Both the position numbers and the translations under genes were made by a program. This document shows, in pieces, positions 48,900 to 60,860 of a stretch of DNA of 64,000 nt. Location of the stretch: positions 113,806,979-113,870,978 of the forward strand of contig NC_081841.1 in the NCBI RefSeq assembly GCF_963259705.1, in the 5' to 3' direction. The number at the start of each line of letters is the position of its first letter. Within the stretch, counting starts at the first letter, position 1. The notes under the pieces are model-generated. The model was not told the DNA's origin and ran no database searches. It saw only the letters and a list, made by a program, of their open reading frames with translations. This DNA is from Myotis daubentonii. Taxonomy: Eukaryota > Chordata > Mammalia > Chiroptera > Vespertilionidae.

Positions 48900-49575
48900 T
48901 GCCGGGAGCCGGTCCATCCTTGCTGTTTCAAGGGACCTGGCATATATGGCATACGGTTCTTAATATGTTTGCTCACCTTCTTGGTGCTGTGTTTTAACCA
49001 AGGTCACCTCTCCGAGAAAGGTTGAATCCCCAGGTAGGGATTTTCCCCTGAAGTTAGGGAGGGAATAAAACCCCTCAACTAAGTGCCAGGCGGGTAATTA
49101 ATCACTTTAACTACGAACAATCATGCTTAAGCTACATAATCTTTACTCCCTGGAATGGAGATAAGAAACACCCTAACCTTTGTAATAGAGATTGATAGGA
49201 TTGAATCAACTGGTATAAATACAGATGTAACAAGACAGCAAGACTCAGAACTTAGAACACAGAATTCAGAAGACAGAACCTACGCGGAACCTGGAGATGG
49301 AGGAGCTTCGATGGAGAGAACATGGCAAGGGATTCTGGACTGAACCTGACTATAGAACATGGCAAGAGAACCTGACTAGAACCTGGTGACTGGACCTGGC
49401 TGGAGAACCTGCAGAACCTGGCTGGAGATCCTAACCAGAACTTGGCTGGAGATCCTGGCTAGAGATCCTGGCTAGGCTGCTGATCAACTGAACGCTGTCT
49501 CCGTGTCCTTCCTTCTTCGCCGACTCCGTCTACACCTTTGGGGACCCCTGGACCTGCTGGGGTTGGACCCCGGCA
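48900..49575 (+). mobile_element. Solo LTR of class II ERV inside an L1, 6-bp target duplication
   Basis: TGCCGGGAGCCGG to GACCCCGGCA, flanked by ATAAAC on both sides (48894-48899 and 49576-49581). It is the same subfamily as 17781-18443 and differs mainly by substitutions and an extra GAGATCCTGGCTA repeat unit, which makes it 13 bp longer. TATAAATA gives the plus orientation. It post-dates the L1. Confidence 0.93.
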
Positions 49576-49832
49576 ATAAACTTATGAACAATAATAGATA
49601 CAGAGGCAGAGCAGCCTCGAACAGACTGTCAAACTACAGCGGGAAGGCCGGGGAGGGTAAGAGATCAACCAAAGGACTTGTATGCATACATATAAGCATC
49701 ACCAATGGACATAAGACACTGGGGGGTAGGGGAGGCTAGGGGATTGTCAAGGGTGGGGGAAAAAAGGAGACACATGTAATACTCTTTGTAATACTTTAAG
49801 CAATAAAACAATTTTTTAAAAAAAGAAAACAG

Positions 49833-50886
49833 AAGGCAAGCTTCTGCAGGGACCAGTCAGTCAACATGAATGACAACAAAGCCATTGAGTCCCACTCTGA
49901 GGAGCATCAGAAAACATAGCTCTCTACGCTCCGAAAACGATTGCTCGTGGCTCAGTTTAAAACCTGGGTTCTTTACCATTGGGCTCTTGTTTTCTTGATG
50001 ATACAAAGAGGTAACCAGAGCTGGGCAAAGAAGCAGGTACTTGAGAACTTGTCTAATAGTTGCAAAAAATCACTACAATAAACTCTCAAACTGTAAGTTG
50101 GTCACATTCTTACTAACGTAGGCAGTGCCCTCAAGTAGGTAAAAAAGTAACACTTCTACCTATTTTTGGTGATGAGCATGCTATTCAGTACTTGGAAGTC
50201 AAAAGACATTCTGAAATGGTAATATAGAGTATTTATGTGTTCTTTACAGAAAGAAGTGATTAAGTTGTCTTTTGAACACTTTAGAGGAAGAGGCTGGAGA
50301 TAAATACTTTCATAACTCTGAAAGGATGCACAAGAAACTGACAACATCAGTTGCTTTTGGAAAGGGAATGGTGGTGAGAGAGAAGGGTGGAAGACTGTTG
50401 CTTCTATACTTTTACTATGAACTGAAAAATACCTCCATAGTCAAAGATCACAATAAAAAACTGAGAGAAAAACTGCAAAAAAGGGGGGGGGGGAGGAGAA
50501 TACATTCTCTAATTTCTTTCTACATAAACTTTTTATTAACAAAGATTTATTTTTTCCCACCCTTCCTCAACACATTTTTAGGCAACACCATATGTTAGTC
50601 TCTCTAAGCTGCCCACTGCTCTTGTTAAAACTAAAGGCATACTGGATTTCCAGTATCTGTTAAGAAAGTACCCTGGTTTACTCTCAAATGTTTTTTCATT
50701 CTCAAGGTAAATCTTACATTCCCACTTAGAGAGCGAATGTCTTATAGAGACAACCCATTCATCAGGAGCTGTTATTTGTCCTAAAACTTTAATTACATAG
50801 TCAGAACTCAGCAGACAAACTAGATAATAAATTTTTTAAAGACCTTTAACTCACAGTGACACCCAAATCAAATTATAATGCACTTT
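49833..50886. other. SMAD9 intron 1, no firm feature
   Basis: Intronic sequence. Bases 50290-50480 (GAAACTGACAACATCAGTTG and nearby) may be the end of an old repeat, but I cannot name it. A G-run is at 50481-50489. Confidence 0.4.
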
Positions 50887-53227
50887 GAGAGAAACCAAGA
50901 TGGCGGCATAGGTAAACACCGGAAATATCTGCCTCACACAACCCCTTCAAAAATACAACTAAAGACAAAATGGACATCATCCAGAACCACAGGAAGGCTG
51001 GCTGAGTGGAAATTCTACAACTAGAAAAAAAGAGAAAAGCACACTGAGACTCAGAGGAGGTGTGGAAGTAAAGTGCAGAGGTACAGAGGCGCATGTGGAA
51101 AGGGCTGGCAACTGAGGAGGTGGTTGTCTTTTTCAATCAGAAGGGAGTTTCATGCTCCCAAGTGCTCTGAACTCCAGTTCCTGGCGAGTCTCTGGGGACC
51201 CAGACTCATACAGGAGAAACTGGACTGTCTGGCAGCAGGCGGAACTCAAGGGCAGCTTTCTCTCAGAGGTGCTTGCAGCAATTTCTGGGGGACACTGAGA
51301 CCCAGGATCTCTTAGGGCAGGACTGAGGAGCAGCCAGAGCTGTTTGCTCCACCCTGTTGATTCCCTGAGACCCCGCCCCACCCAAGCTGTGTGCAGAGGT
51401 TTTTGCATATGAATGACCTGGCCCTTTGCAATCTACAATTACCTAACAAACTGCAGCTGGGTCAGAGAGACCCAGAACATCCAAAAGAAGGCCCAAGGCC
51501 CCATAGCAGCTTGCATTGCTTCACAGCTGGGCCTCATCTGGACACCTGAAAATCCCAAACAAAGAAGAGGAATCTGAAGATCTCTCCATAGCTCCAGCTG
51601 GGTAGCCTCAGGCAGAGGCTAAATTAGCACCTCCTTAGAGATCCAAGTGCCACTATGCCCAGTAGTCAGAGTGGGACCATCCAGATTACAGCTCCTCAGA
51701 TCCATAAGGGACATACTCAGGGGGCAGACTCAGTGAGCACCAAAGCCCCACTGAAGCAAGTCTTGCCCCATAAGGGTGTCTCCAGCACAGAAGTTCTCTC
51801 ACTGTAGACGCAGCTGATTCTCACAGCCAATTGGCCTGGAGGTCAAGTCTTCCCTGTGATACCAACTACAATCAAGGCTTAACTACAACAAGACTGTGCA
51901 CATAGCCCAGAAAGGGGTGCACCAATAGTGTCCACCTTAGATCATTGAGGAGGCTGAGCCACTGGGCCCTATAGGACACCTAGCACACAAAGCCACTCTA
52001 TCAACACAGGAAGCATAAAAAATGCGGATACAAAGAAACAGGCCACAAATGACAGAAATGGAGGAAAGCAAACTACAGGATATAGAGTTCAAAACCGCGG
52101 TTGTAAGGTTTTTCAAGAATTTTCTAGAAACTGCCGATAAATTTAGTGAGACCCTCAATAAGTCTAGTGAGATCCTTGAGGATATGAAAAAGGACCAACT
52201 AGCAATTAAGCATACACTGACTGAAATAAAGAATATTATACAGAGATCCAACAGCAGAATAGAGGACCGCAAAAATCAAGTCAAAGATTTATGAAGAAGC
52301 AAAAAACACCCAACCAGAAAATCAAAATGAAAAAAGAATCAAAAAATATGAAGATAGTGTAAGGAGCCTCTGGGAAAACTTCAAGCGTACCAACATCTGA
52401 ATAATGGGGGTGCCAGAAAAAGAGAGAGAGCAAGATATTGAAAACCTATTTGAAGAAATGACAGAAAACTTCCCCCACCTGGTGAAAGAAATAGACTTAT
52501 AGGTTCAATAAGCGCAGAGAACCCCAAACAAATGGAATCCAAAGAGGACCACACCAAGACACATCATAATTAAAATGCCAAGAGCAAAAGACAAAGAGAG
52601 AATCTTAAAAGCAGCAAGAGAAAAACAGTCAGTTTCCTACAAGGGAGTACCCATACGACTGTCAGCTGATTTCTCAACAGAAACTTTGCAGGCCAGAAGG
52701 GAGTGGCAAGAAATATTCAAAGTGATGAATACCAAGAACCTACAACCAAGATTACTTTACCCAGCAAAGCAATCATTCAGAATTGAAGGTCAGATAAAGA
52801 GCTTTACAGATAAGAAAAAGCTAAAGGAGTTCATCACCACTAAACCAGTATTGTATGAAATGCTGAAAGGTATCCTTTAAGAAGAGGAAGAAGAAAATGG
52901 CAAAGATACAAACTATGAACAACAAATACACATCTATCAACAAGCAAATCTAAAAATCAAGTGAATAAATAATCTGATGAACAGAATAAACTGGTGATTA
53001 TAATAGAATCAGGGACATAGAAAGGGAGTGGACTGACTATTCTTGGGGGGGGGGAAAGGGATGTGGGGGGTGCGGGAAGCGACTGAACTAAAATCGTGCA
53101 CATATGGATGAGGACGGGGGGGGGGGGGCGGGTGAGGGCGGAGGGTGGGGTGGGAACCCGGTGGAGGGGAGCTATGGGGGGAAAAAGAGGAACAACTGTA
53201 ATAATCTGAACAATAAAAATTTAATTT
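50887..53227 (+). mobile_element. HAL1-like element (L1 ORF1 without ORF2)
   Basis: 5' end GAGAGAAACCAAGATGGCGGC; ORF1-like sequence 52022-52880; then directly a short 3' UTR with G-runs (53046-53175) ending GTAATAATCTGAACAATAAA and an A-rich tail. No ORF2 sequence lies between ORF1 and the 3' UTR, the defining structure of Half-L1 (HAL1) elements. The same 3' end type occurs at 23570-23960. It depends on an L1 reverse transcriptase supplied in trans. Confidence 0.72.
52022..52880 (+). pseudogene. HAL1/L1 ORF1, frameshifted
   Basis: The N-terminal part reads MTEMEESKLQDIEFKTAVVR with a coiled coil to 52294, followed by frameshifts and stops near 52294-52400 and 52500. The C-terminal part is open 52575-52880 (KERILKAAREKQSVSYKGVP, LSADFSTETLQARREWQEIF, LQPRLLYPAKQSFRIEG, ending MLKGIL). 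Confidence 0.75.
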
Positions 53228-54205
53228 TTTAAAAAAGAAAATAAACAAATGGGACCACATCAAAATAAATAGCTTCTGCACAGCAAAGGAAACGATCAAC
53301 AAAACAAGAGAGCCTACTGCATGGGAGAACACATTTGCCAATGTTATCTCTGATAAGGGTTTAATCTCCAACATTTACAGGGAACTCGTACAATGTAAAA
53401 GGAAGATAAACAATCCAATAAAAAAATGGGCAATGGCCTACATAGATACTTTTAGAAAGAGGACATACAGAAAGCCAATAGACATATGAAAACATGCTCA
53501 AAGTCACTAATTATCCGAGAGATGCAAATCAAAACGACAATGAGTTAACATCTCACACCTGTCAGAATGGCTATCATCAACAAATCAACAAATGACAAGT
53601 GCTGGCGAGGATGTGGAGAAAAAGGAACCCTGTGTACTGCTGGTGGGAATGCAGAATGTTCTCCCAGTGGTGCATATGGAGTTTCCTCAAAAAACAAATA
53701 ATGGAACTTTCATTTGATCCAGTCATAGCAGCACAATTCACCATAGCTAAGATTTAGAAACAGCCTAAGTGCCCATCAGCAGATGAGTGAACTAAAAATC
53801 TCTGGTACATCTACACAATGGAATACTACGCTGCTGTAAAAAGGAAGGAACTCTTACCATTCACAACAGCATGGATGGACCTGTAGAGCATTATGCTAAG
53901 CGAAATAAGTCAGAGAAATATAAATATCACATAATCTCACTCATTTGTAGAACATAATGAACAACATAATCTGATGAACAAAACTAGATCCAGAGACTGA
54001 GAAGCATTGATCAGACTGTCAAACCTCAGAGGGAAGGCAGGGGAAGGTGGGGGGGGGAGGGGGAGAGATCAACCAAAAGACTTGTATGCATGCATATAAG
54101 CATAACCAATAGACACAGACACTAGGGGGGTAAGAGAAGGAGCAGGGTGGGGGGGAATAAGGACACATGTAATACCTTTAACAATAAAGAATAAAATAAT
54201 TTTAA
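53228..54205 (+). mobile_element. 5'-truncated L1 with internal deletions
   Basis: Starts in late ORF2 (AGAAAATAAACAAATGGGAC) directly at the A-rich tail of the HAL1-like element, continues through TCACACCTGTCAGAATGGCT to the 3' UTR (TGTATGCATGCATATAAGCA) and ends ACAATAAAGAATAAAATAAT. Short deletions occur near 53655 and 53725. Confidence 0.85.
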
Positions 54206-54900
54206 AAAATGACATAGAGACCAAAAACCGATACAAAAGATCAATAAATCCAAGAGCTGGTCCTTCGAAAAAATAAACAAGTTTGATGAATCTCTAGCCA
54301 CACTCACCAGGAAACAAAGAGAGAAGACTCAGAAATAAATTGAACCTAAAGAGGTCAAGTAACAAATGACAGCACAGAAATACAAAGGATTGTAAACCAT
54401 TACTATGAATGACTCTATTCCAACAACAACAACAACAAAAAAAACAACCTAGATGAAATGGACATATTCCTAGAAAAATACAAGCTTCCAAAACTCAATC
54501 AGGAAGAATCAGAAAACATGAATAGGCCAATAACTATGGATGAAATTGAAGCAGTAATAAAAACACTTCCAGCAACCAAAGCCCTGGTCCAGACAGCTTC
54601 ACAGGGGAGTTTTATGAAACATCCAAAGAAGAACTAAAACCTCTCCTCCTCAAGACTATCCCAAAAATTAAAGAGGAAGGAACACTTCCAGTGGTCCCAC
54701 TTCTGGGGATATATCCCAAGAAATCTGAAACACCAATCGGAAAGAATAGATGCACCCCTATGTTCATAGCAGTGTAATTTATAATGGGTAAGATTTGGAA
54801 ACAGTGTAAGTGTCCATCAGAAGATGAGTGGATTAAAAACCCTGGTACATCTACACAATGGAACACTATACAGCTTTAAAAAAGAAAGAACTCTTACCCC
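54206..54900 (+). mobile_element. L1 ORF2 fragments
   Basis: 54206-54680 is the ORF2 linker/early RT region (CCAAGAGCTGGTCCTTCGAA ... CACAGGGGAGTTTTATGAAA). At 54680 it jumps to the late ORF2/3' part (CCCACTTCTGGGGATATATC) up to 54900. The jump removes the RT core. Confidence 0.8.
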
Positions 54901-55433
54901 ATAAGAAGTATTTAATGAAATGGATATGACAAAAATACCATATGCAGAGTTTAAAACAATGGTTATAAGGATGCTTAAGGGCCTTAGGGGAAGAATGAAT
55001 GATTTAATGAGAATTTAAAGAGATAGCAAGCATTACAAAGAACATAAAAACCATTAAAAAAGAACCAGAAGTGAATACTACATTATCTGAAATGAAGAAT
55101 ATACTAGAAGGAATCAACATCAGGTTAGATGAAACAGAGGACTGAATCAGTGATTTAGAGGGCATGATAACTGCAAGCACCCAAGCAAAGCATCTAAAAG
55201 AAAATATTATTTTAAAAATGAAGAAGGACCAAGGGACTTTTGGGAAATGAAGCATAATACATCTATATCATAGGGGTCCAAGAAGAAAAAGAGAGTGAGT
55301 AAAGTATAAAAAACCTGTTTGAAGATTAAATAATGGCTGAAAACTCCCCTAACTTGGTAAAAGAAAAAGACACACAAGTTCAGGAAGCACAGAGTCTCAA
55401 TCAAGTTGAACTCAAAAGGGCCCACACCAAGAC

Positions 55434-57016
55434 TGCTGGAGGCTAATTCCAGCAGGTCATAATTATGCAAGAAGTTCATCAAAAGGTTGATAAACCTTGT
55501 GGCTTCAGCAGGGCTGAAGATCTGCATGTTATTGCCTGCTGCCAGACAGCTGAGGGCAGTTCCCCCAACCTGATAATCTTTTACTGTTTACCAAACCTTA
55601 CCTTTGATATGTATATCTGCTTTGCTATAGGGAAAAATCTTACCTAATAATAGACAAACATGGTAATTGACCATACCTCTGCTATGCTTCCCATTGGCTA
55701 ATCAGCGAGATATGCAAATTAACCCAACTAAGATGGCGGCCGGCAGCCACGGAGCTAGAACAAGCAGGAGGCTTGCTTGCTTCAGTGATGGAGGAAGCCA
55801 AGGTTCCCCACCTGCTGTGGCCAGCTCTGAGCTCCGAAAGCAACAGCTCCAAAAGCAACAATGTTTCAATTATAGAAGTTAAACAAACCCCAGATACCTG
55901 CTTTCAGCTGGCCATGGCCACGGAGCTGGAGTGCAGGAGGCTTTCCCTCCCACCCGCCGTGACTGGCTCTAAGCTCCTCTCAGGCAACAATGTTTCAATT
56001 ATAGAAGGTAAATAAACCCCAGAAAAAAAAAAAGGAAAAAAGGAGAGGCTATGAGCTTCTGTCGCTGGAGAGGCTTGGCCAGCCTGAAAACAGCCCAGCC
56101 CTTCATCCAGACTGGCCAGGCACCCCAGTGGGGACCCACCCACCCTAAAGGTGGTGTGGCCAGCCTGAAAAGAGCCATCAGCGCCTCATCCAGGCTGGCC
56201 AGGCACCCCAGTGGGGACCCCCAACCTGAAGGGGGTGTGACCAGCTGCAAACAGCCATCAGCCACTCACCCAGGCTGACCAGGCACCCCAGTGGGACCCC
56301 CACCCTGATCTGGGACACCATTCAGGGCAAACCAGCCAGCCCCCACCCATGCACCAGGCCTCTATCCTATATAGTAAAGGGTAATATGCAAACTGACCCT
56401 AACAGCAGAAAGACTGGGAATGACTGGTCACTATGACACACACTGACCACCAGGGGGCAGACACTCAATGCAGGAGCTGCCCCCTAGTGGTCAGTGCACT
56501 CCCACAGGAGGAGCTCTGCTCAGCCACAAGCCAGACTGATGGCTGCCAGTACAGCGGTGGTGGTGGGAGCCTCTCCCGCCTCCTCACCAGCACTAAGGAT
56601 GTCTGACTGCAGCTTAGGCCTGTTTCCTGCTGGCAAATGGACATCCCACAAGGGCTCCCAGGCTGCCAGAGGGATGTCTGATTGCCAGCTTAGGCCCAAT
56701 CCCCTGGGGAGTGGGCCCAAACCAGCAGGTGGTCATCCCTGGAGGGGTCCCAGACAGTGAGAGGGCACAGGCCAGGCTGAGGGACACCCCTCACCCCCTG
56801 CCGTGCACAAATTTTTGTGCACTGGGCCTCTAGTGTGTTAATAAAAAGCTAGGGGTCTGGAGATTTGGGGAGCTTAGTCACTAGAATTAAGTTTCTATCT
56901 GGCTTTCCCCAAAATGCCTTCCAAATTCATATTTCTTCTCTAGCTTCGTCATTCATTTATGCACAGCCCCTTTTCCAGATTCCTTGAACCCTAGTAGATG
57001 TGGAAAGACCCCGGCA
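55434..57016 (+). mobile_element. Solo class II LTR, split by a Helitron
   Basis: TGCTGGAGGCTAATTCC at 55434 to GACCCCGGCA at 57016, with CAAGAC duplicated on both sides (55428-55433 and 57017-57022). Without the Helitron (55638-56833) it is 387 bp. The U5-like right part (AATAAAAAGC, TTCGTCATTCATTTATGCAC, CTTGAACCCTAGTAG) resembles the LTR at 564-975. Confidence 0.88.
55638..56833 (+). mobile_element. Composite Helitron inside solo LTR
   Basis: 5' end TCTTACCTAATAATAGACAA after A; 3' hairpin GTGCACAAATTTTTGTGCAC, then GGGCCTCTAG (CTAG 56830-56833) before T. Internal fusion CCTCTA|TCCTATATAGTAAAGG near 56367. The 5' module has ATTGGCTAATCAG and AAGATGGCGGCCGGC. Confidence 0.92.
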
Positions 57017-57715
57017 CAAGACACCTCATAATTAAAATGGCTAGAGAGAGGGAGACAGTTAGTTATATATAAGGGAGTCCCCATAATGCTGTCAGCTGAT
57101 TTCTCAACAGAAACACCTTAGCAGAACAGATTAGCATGAAATATTCAAAGTGATGAAAAGCAAGGAACTGCCACAAAGTCTACTCTATCCAGCAAGATTA
57201 TCATTTAAAATTGCCCCTGCCCCCCCGCAAAAAAAAAAAAAAGGCTAAACAGGTTCATTATGGCATAACCAGTATTACAAAAAATGTTAAAGGACCTGCT
57301 TTTAAAAGAAGAAGAAATATATAAAGAGAGGAACTTAGCTATAAAGAATAAAATGGCAATAAATAAGTACTGATCAATAGTAACCTTACATATAAATGGG
57401 TTAAATGCTCCATTCAAAAGACATAAGATAGCTGAATAGATTTAAAAAAACAAACATGACACATATTTATGCTGTTTAAAAGAGACCCACATCAGTTCAA
57501 AAGTTACACACAGACTGAAATTGGGCGGATGGAAAAAATATTCCATGCAAATAGAAAAGGAAAAAAAAATTGGGGTAAGCAATACATATATGTGACAAAA
57601 TAGACTTTAAAACAAGGGCCATAAAAGACACAAAGAGATCACTACACATAAATAAATGGATCAATCCAATAAGAGGATACAACTCATAAACTTATATAGC
57701 AACACATAAGTATAT

Positions 57716-58239
57716 AAAGATAATATTTATAAAATAATTTCTTGACAGACGTTTTTCTCCAACTGATTGCACAATTAGAAAGGATAAACAAGTTTACCAG
57801 TTATTACTTATAGATATTCTTGGTAATGTTTCATTAAAAAGCAAATCTCTTCTTTGCCATTCCTTGTCTTGGGCAATTAGAGATGCATAGTTGACATCTA
57901 TGAATAATATCTGATTACTCATTAACTGGAGATATAAAAATAAAAGAAAAAGATTTTAAGAAGAGTCAAATAGCTCATGCCGACTTTAAAATATTGATGA
58001 CAAAGATGTGAGAATTGTAAAATACTTAGGGTTTAACCTAAAACTTGTTTTTATCCTTGATTTTTAGAAAGCACTGTGCTGATAAAAAATGAGTTTGCTC
58101 AGATCGAGAATATATTGGCACTCTCTTAAACACAACCTGAAACTGAACATGGGGAAGGACATGTAATGAGAATAGAGCCATCGTTGTCTAATAATTATTC
58201 ACCTTACTAACTATAGATAAGTTTTCTTACACACCCTGG
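57716..58239. other. SMAD9 intron 1, nothing recognised
   Basis: AT-rich intron; no repeat or coding signal identified. Confidence 0.5.
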
Positions 58240-58735
58240 GAAACTGGAGGATGAAACAGGCCTGTGAAAAATAAGACACCTCCATGGGTCCATTACTCAG
58301 AAAATAAATAACATTTTGAGAACAGACCAAGGACAGGACACGCTTTGATTTGGTTGCTGCACCTGGACCCTGATCCCCTCTGGGCGTTTTTTCCTGGAAT
58401 GCTGACCATTCTCCAGTCCCAGAAACAGGCTGAGCTGTTTGCAACATCATAGAACATTAGCCACCTGGTTATCAGACTTTGAGCTCCTGAAGGCTGGACT
58501 GCAGACTCTACCCTCCCCTTTCCATGTTACATTTGTAACTCGCAGGTGCATGTAACTATCTTCTCCCTCTTGTGTATATAACCAGCCAACTGGCAAGGGA
58601 GGTCAGAGCAGAATTTTGTGGATGACATGCTCTCTCCCATACTGCCCGCATTATTGGAATAAACGCTCATATATGATTCAACCCTGTCTCTGCTTAACAG
58701 GCAGCCCGGACCCCTTGATTGTCAGGTTACAAAAC
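58240..58735 (+). mobile_element. Probable ERV LTR
   Basis: LTR-like layout: promoter-like TGTGTATATAACCAGCC near 58572, about 85 bp later GGAATAAACGCTC (58656) as a poly(A) signal, then a U5-like CCTGTCTCTGCTTAAC. Candidate boundaries are TG near 58314 and CA near 58728, but neither a target duplication nor a family could be fixed. Class I (ERV1) is my guess. Confidence 0.5.
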
Positions 58736-59559
58736 CAGGGAGCTGGAGCACAAAACATTTCTGACAAAGATAGCCAGTTAAGCATAAAAATGGGAATTGG
58801 TTGTGTCTAGTTGACTTGGCATGGATGAAGGCAATTATTATCACTAAAAGTTGTTTTTATTATTTGAAACTTATGCCATATTATGTGTAAAGTGCTTCTT
58901 ATTTATAAACTATTACATCATTTCCATATCTGCAGTGTCCTTCTTGGATAACCACAAACTTGAAAGTGGTCCAAAATCTTGTTCATGGTTTTCTACAAGC
59001 ACAGGGAAGCTCACATGTTGAATTGTCTATCTGGAGTTAAGAGAATGTGTTTGGGTTTTACTTTTACTTCCTGTTTAAATATAGATCACTATTTTAAAAT
59101 GTAAACATCCAATGGCATTCCCTTACAACGACAGGAATCCTGAGGCAGAAACCTGTAGTATTAACATTTCACTCACCCAGAAGGACGCCCCAAATGCTTA
59201 AGGCCAAGGAGATAGCATTATTAAATGCCTTATGACTTTACAGTTATCCTCTATTATTCTTGCTAACCCACATTTCCAAAAGATCACTGGATAAATTAGG
59301 CAGGGCACTGAAACAGTATTTGTAAAATTGAACTAATTAAAAGCAATCCACATTGCTCTGAGGGTGTGTATCTGTGAATTACTAGGTAAAGAATTTACAT
59401 GCAAGTTTATTCCAAACTAGGTTTACATCATTTGTAGATTTTTTTTTAGGAGTACCAGTTCTAGCCCAGAAACATGTCAACAGAGTATTTCTAAACTATC
59501 ATTTCAAATTACCACTGTAGAGGGTGGGAGGCGGAAGGGATAGTAACTGGAAGACTTGT
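58736..59559. other. SMAD9 intron 1 near the promoter, nothing recognised
   Basis: Unique-looking sequence between the LTR and the CpG island. Confidence 0.5.
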
Positions 59560-60860
59560 CAGCTCCATAACAATGTCCCCCCCCCCCCCCCCACCCCCGC
59601 CCCGCCCGCGCGCGCTCTTCCTTCCCATCACAATTCTGGCGTCACTTAGTCTCTGGTATCTGTTTCCGACTTCGCCACCCTCCCCTCTGTAGAAAGTTGG
59701 CACCCAATGGCAGGCGAAGGAAAAGATAAACATCCCAGCTCTCAACAAAATCTAAGCGCTAGCGCAGAGACACTTGAAGAACGGTCCTAACTTTCCCGCG
59801 CCACACTTCTCGAGCCTCAAAGGTAAGCAGAGCAAAGAACCTAGGAGACAGATCTGGGAGGCCAGCTGAGTCACACCTCCATCTTTCCACTGTCCCACCC
59901 ACCACACACACACCCTCCAGCCACAGCAAACGGTTACTCAGCTCCCAGTCTAGGTCCTGGGGCTCCGCCCCCGCGCGATGCCAGCCTCAGGGGCGGAGAG
60001 CAAGCCTGCATTCCGGCCCACGCCCTGGGCCACAGCCTAGAGAGAAGCATCCTCTGACAGGTCCCAGGTGCCAGCAGCTGGGCGGCTGCGGCCTCCAGAA
60101 GAGAGAAGAGCGTTCGGTCAACTCCCAGGAGCTGTCCGCTCCGGCTCCTCGACCCCATCCCCCAGCCCACCCCAAACAGGCTCCGCCAAGAACTACCGTG
60201 ATGGAGAGTACAAAGAACCAAGCCATACACCAACAGCCTCAAGGCTCCCCTTATGCTAGACAAACATACCCACACTCGCACGCACTCACCCGGCGCGCGC
60301 CGCGGAGCACACTTGTTACCTGTCCCCACGTCGGCACTCATTCCTCTCACCACCCCAAGTCTGGCTGTTCCCCCACCCCCGCGGTGGGTCCCGGGCCGCC
60401 CGCTCCGAGCACCCGAGCACTCACGGCCTGGCTGCGCGCGCCCCGTGGCTGCTGTCCCTGACGATGGAGGTGGTGACCAAATCTGCGGCTGCAGCGGTGG
60501 CAGCGGCCCCAGCCCCGGCCCTAGCCGGCGTCAGTCAGGCTGGAGCCGCGAAGCCTCAGCGCCCATATTAGTGCGCCGACCTGGAAAGCTGCCAGCCGTT
60601 CTGCTCTCGGTCCCACTCCCGGCGCCCGCTGCTGCCACGCGCTCGGGCAGCTTTGAGAGCCCGCGCCAAACGGGAGCGCGGCCCACCACGCGGTCCCTTG
60701 CGCGGAAATTTGTGGCCGGCGCCTCGCAGCCAGAGCCCTATGGCCCCTGACCCGGCTGTCTTCTATGTCTTCCTGCGAAACCGCAGGCTTGTCTCTGTCC
60801 GAGACCAAGCCCCTCTCTGGGACCGCGGTGCGGGGAGCCTACCAGCGTTGGTCACCTCGT
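59560..60860 (-). promoter_or_regulatory. SMAD9: CpG island, probable SMAD9 promoter
   Basis: The only CpG-rich, TE-free block of the window, with many CG dinucleotides from 59590 on and especially 60280-60760. It lies upstream of exon 2 on the SMAD9 strand, where the promoter is expected. GC-box-like GGGGCGG is at about 59989, and two GGCGCC palindromes, a site type bound by BMP-SMADs, are at 60621-60626 and 60718-60723. A C-run (59577-59592) marks its left border. The open frames here are GC-driven. Confidence 0.75.
60291..60750 (-). other. SMAD9: Candidate SMAD9 non-coding exon 1
   Basis: A strong donor on the minus strand, GCCGG|GTGAGTGCG, ends a possible exon at about 60291 inside the CpG island. 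Another candidate, GACAG|GTAACA, lies at about 60316. The transcription start is not visible and the 60750 limit is a guess. SMAD9 begins translation in exon 2, so exon 1 should be 5' UTR only. Confidence 0.4.

Larger units (their letters stand above)
41583..49823 (+). mobile_element. Long L1 with repeat-rich 5' region, split by a solo LTR
   Basis: Flanked by AGAAAACAG (41574-41582 and 49824-49832). The 5' region is unusually long, about 2.5 kb, and includes (AAC)n at 42827-42860 and a 36-42 bp repeat block at 43034-44097. ORF1 spans about 44103-45015 with frameshifts, ORF2 45064-48828. A solo LTR is inserted at 48900-49575 in the 3' UTR, after which the L1 tail continues (GAACAATAATAGATACAGAG ... 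GTAATACTTTAAGCAATAAA). Upstream 41271-41573 is intron without a recognised feature. Confidence 0.88.
54901..57715 (+). mobile_element. Old L1/HAL1 ORF1 to ORF2 segment, split by a solo LTR
   Basis: 54901-55433 is ORF1-like (GAATCAACATCAGGTTAGAT, CCACACCAAGAC). After the LTR insertion (55434-57016) it resumes at ACACCTCATAATTAAAATGG with ORF1 C-terminal sequence, then ORF2 endonuclease-like GATCAATAGTAACCTTACAT and AAAGAGACCCACATCAGTTC to about 57715. All frames are broken. Confidence 0.78.
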
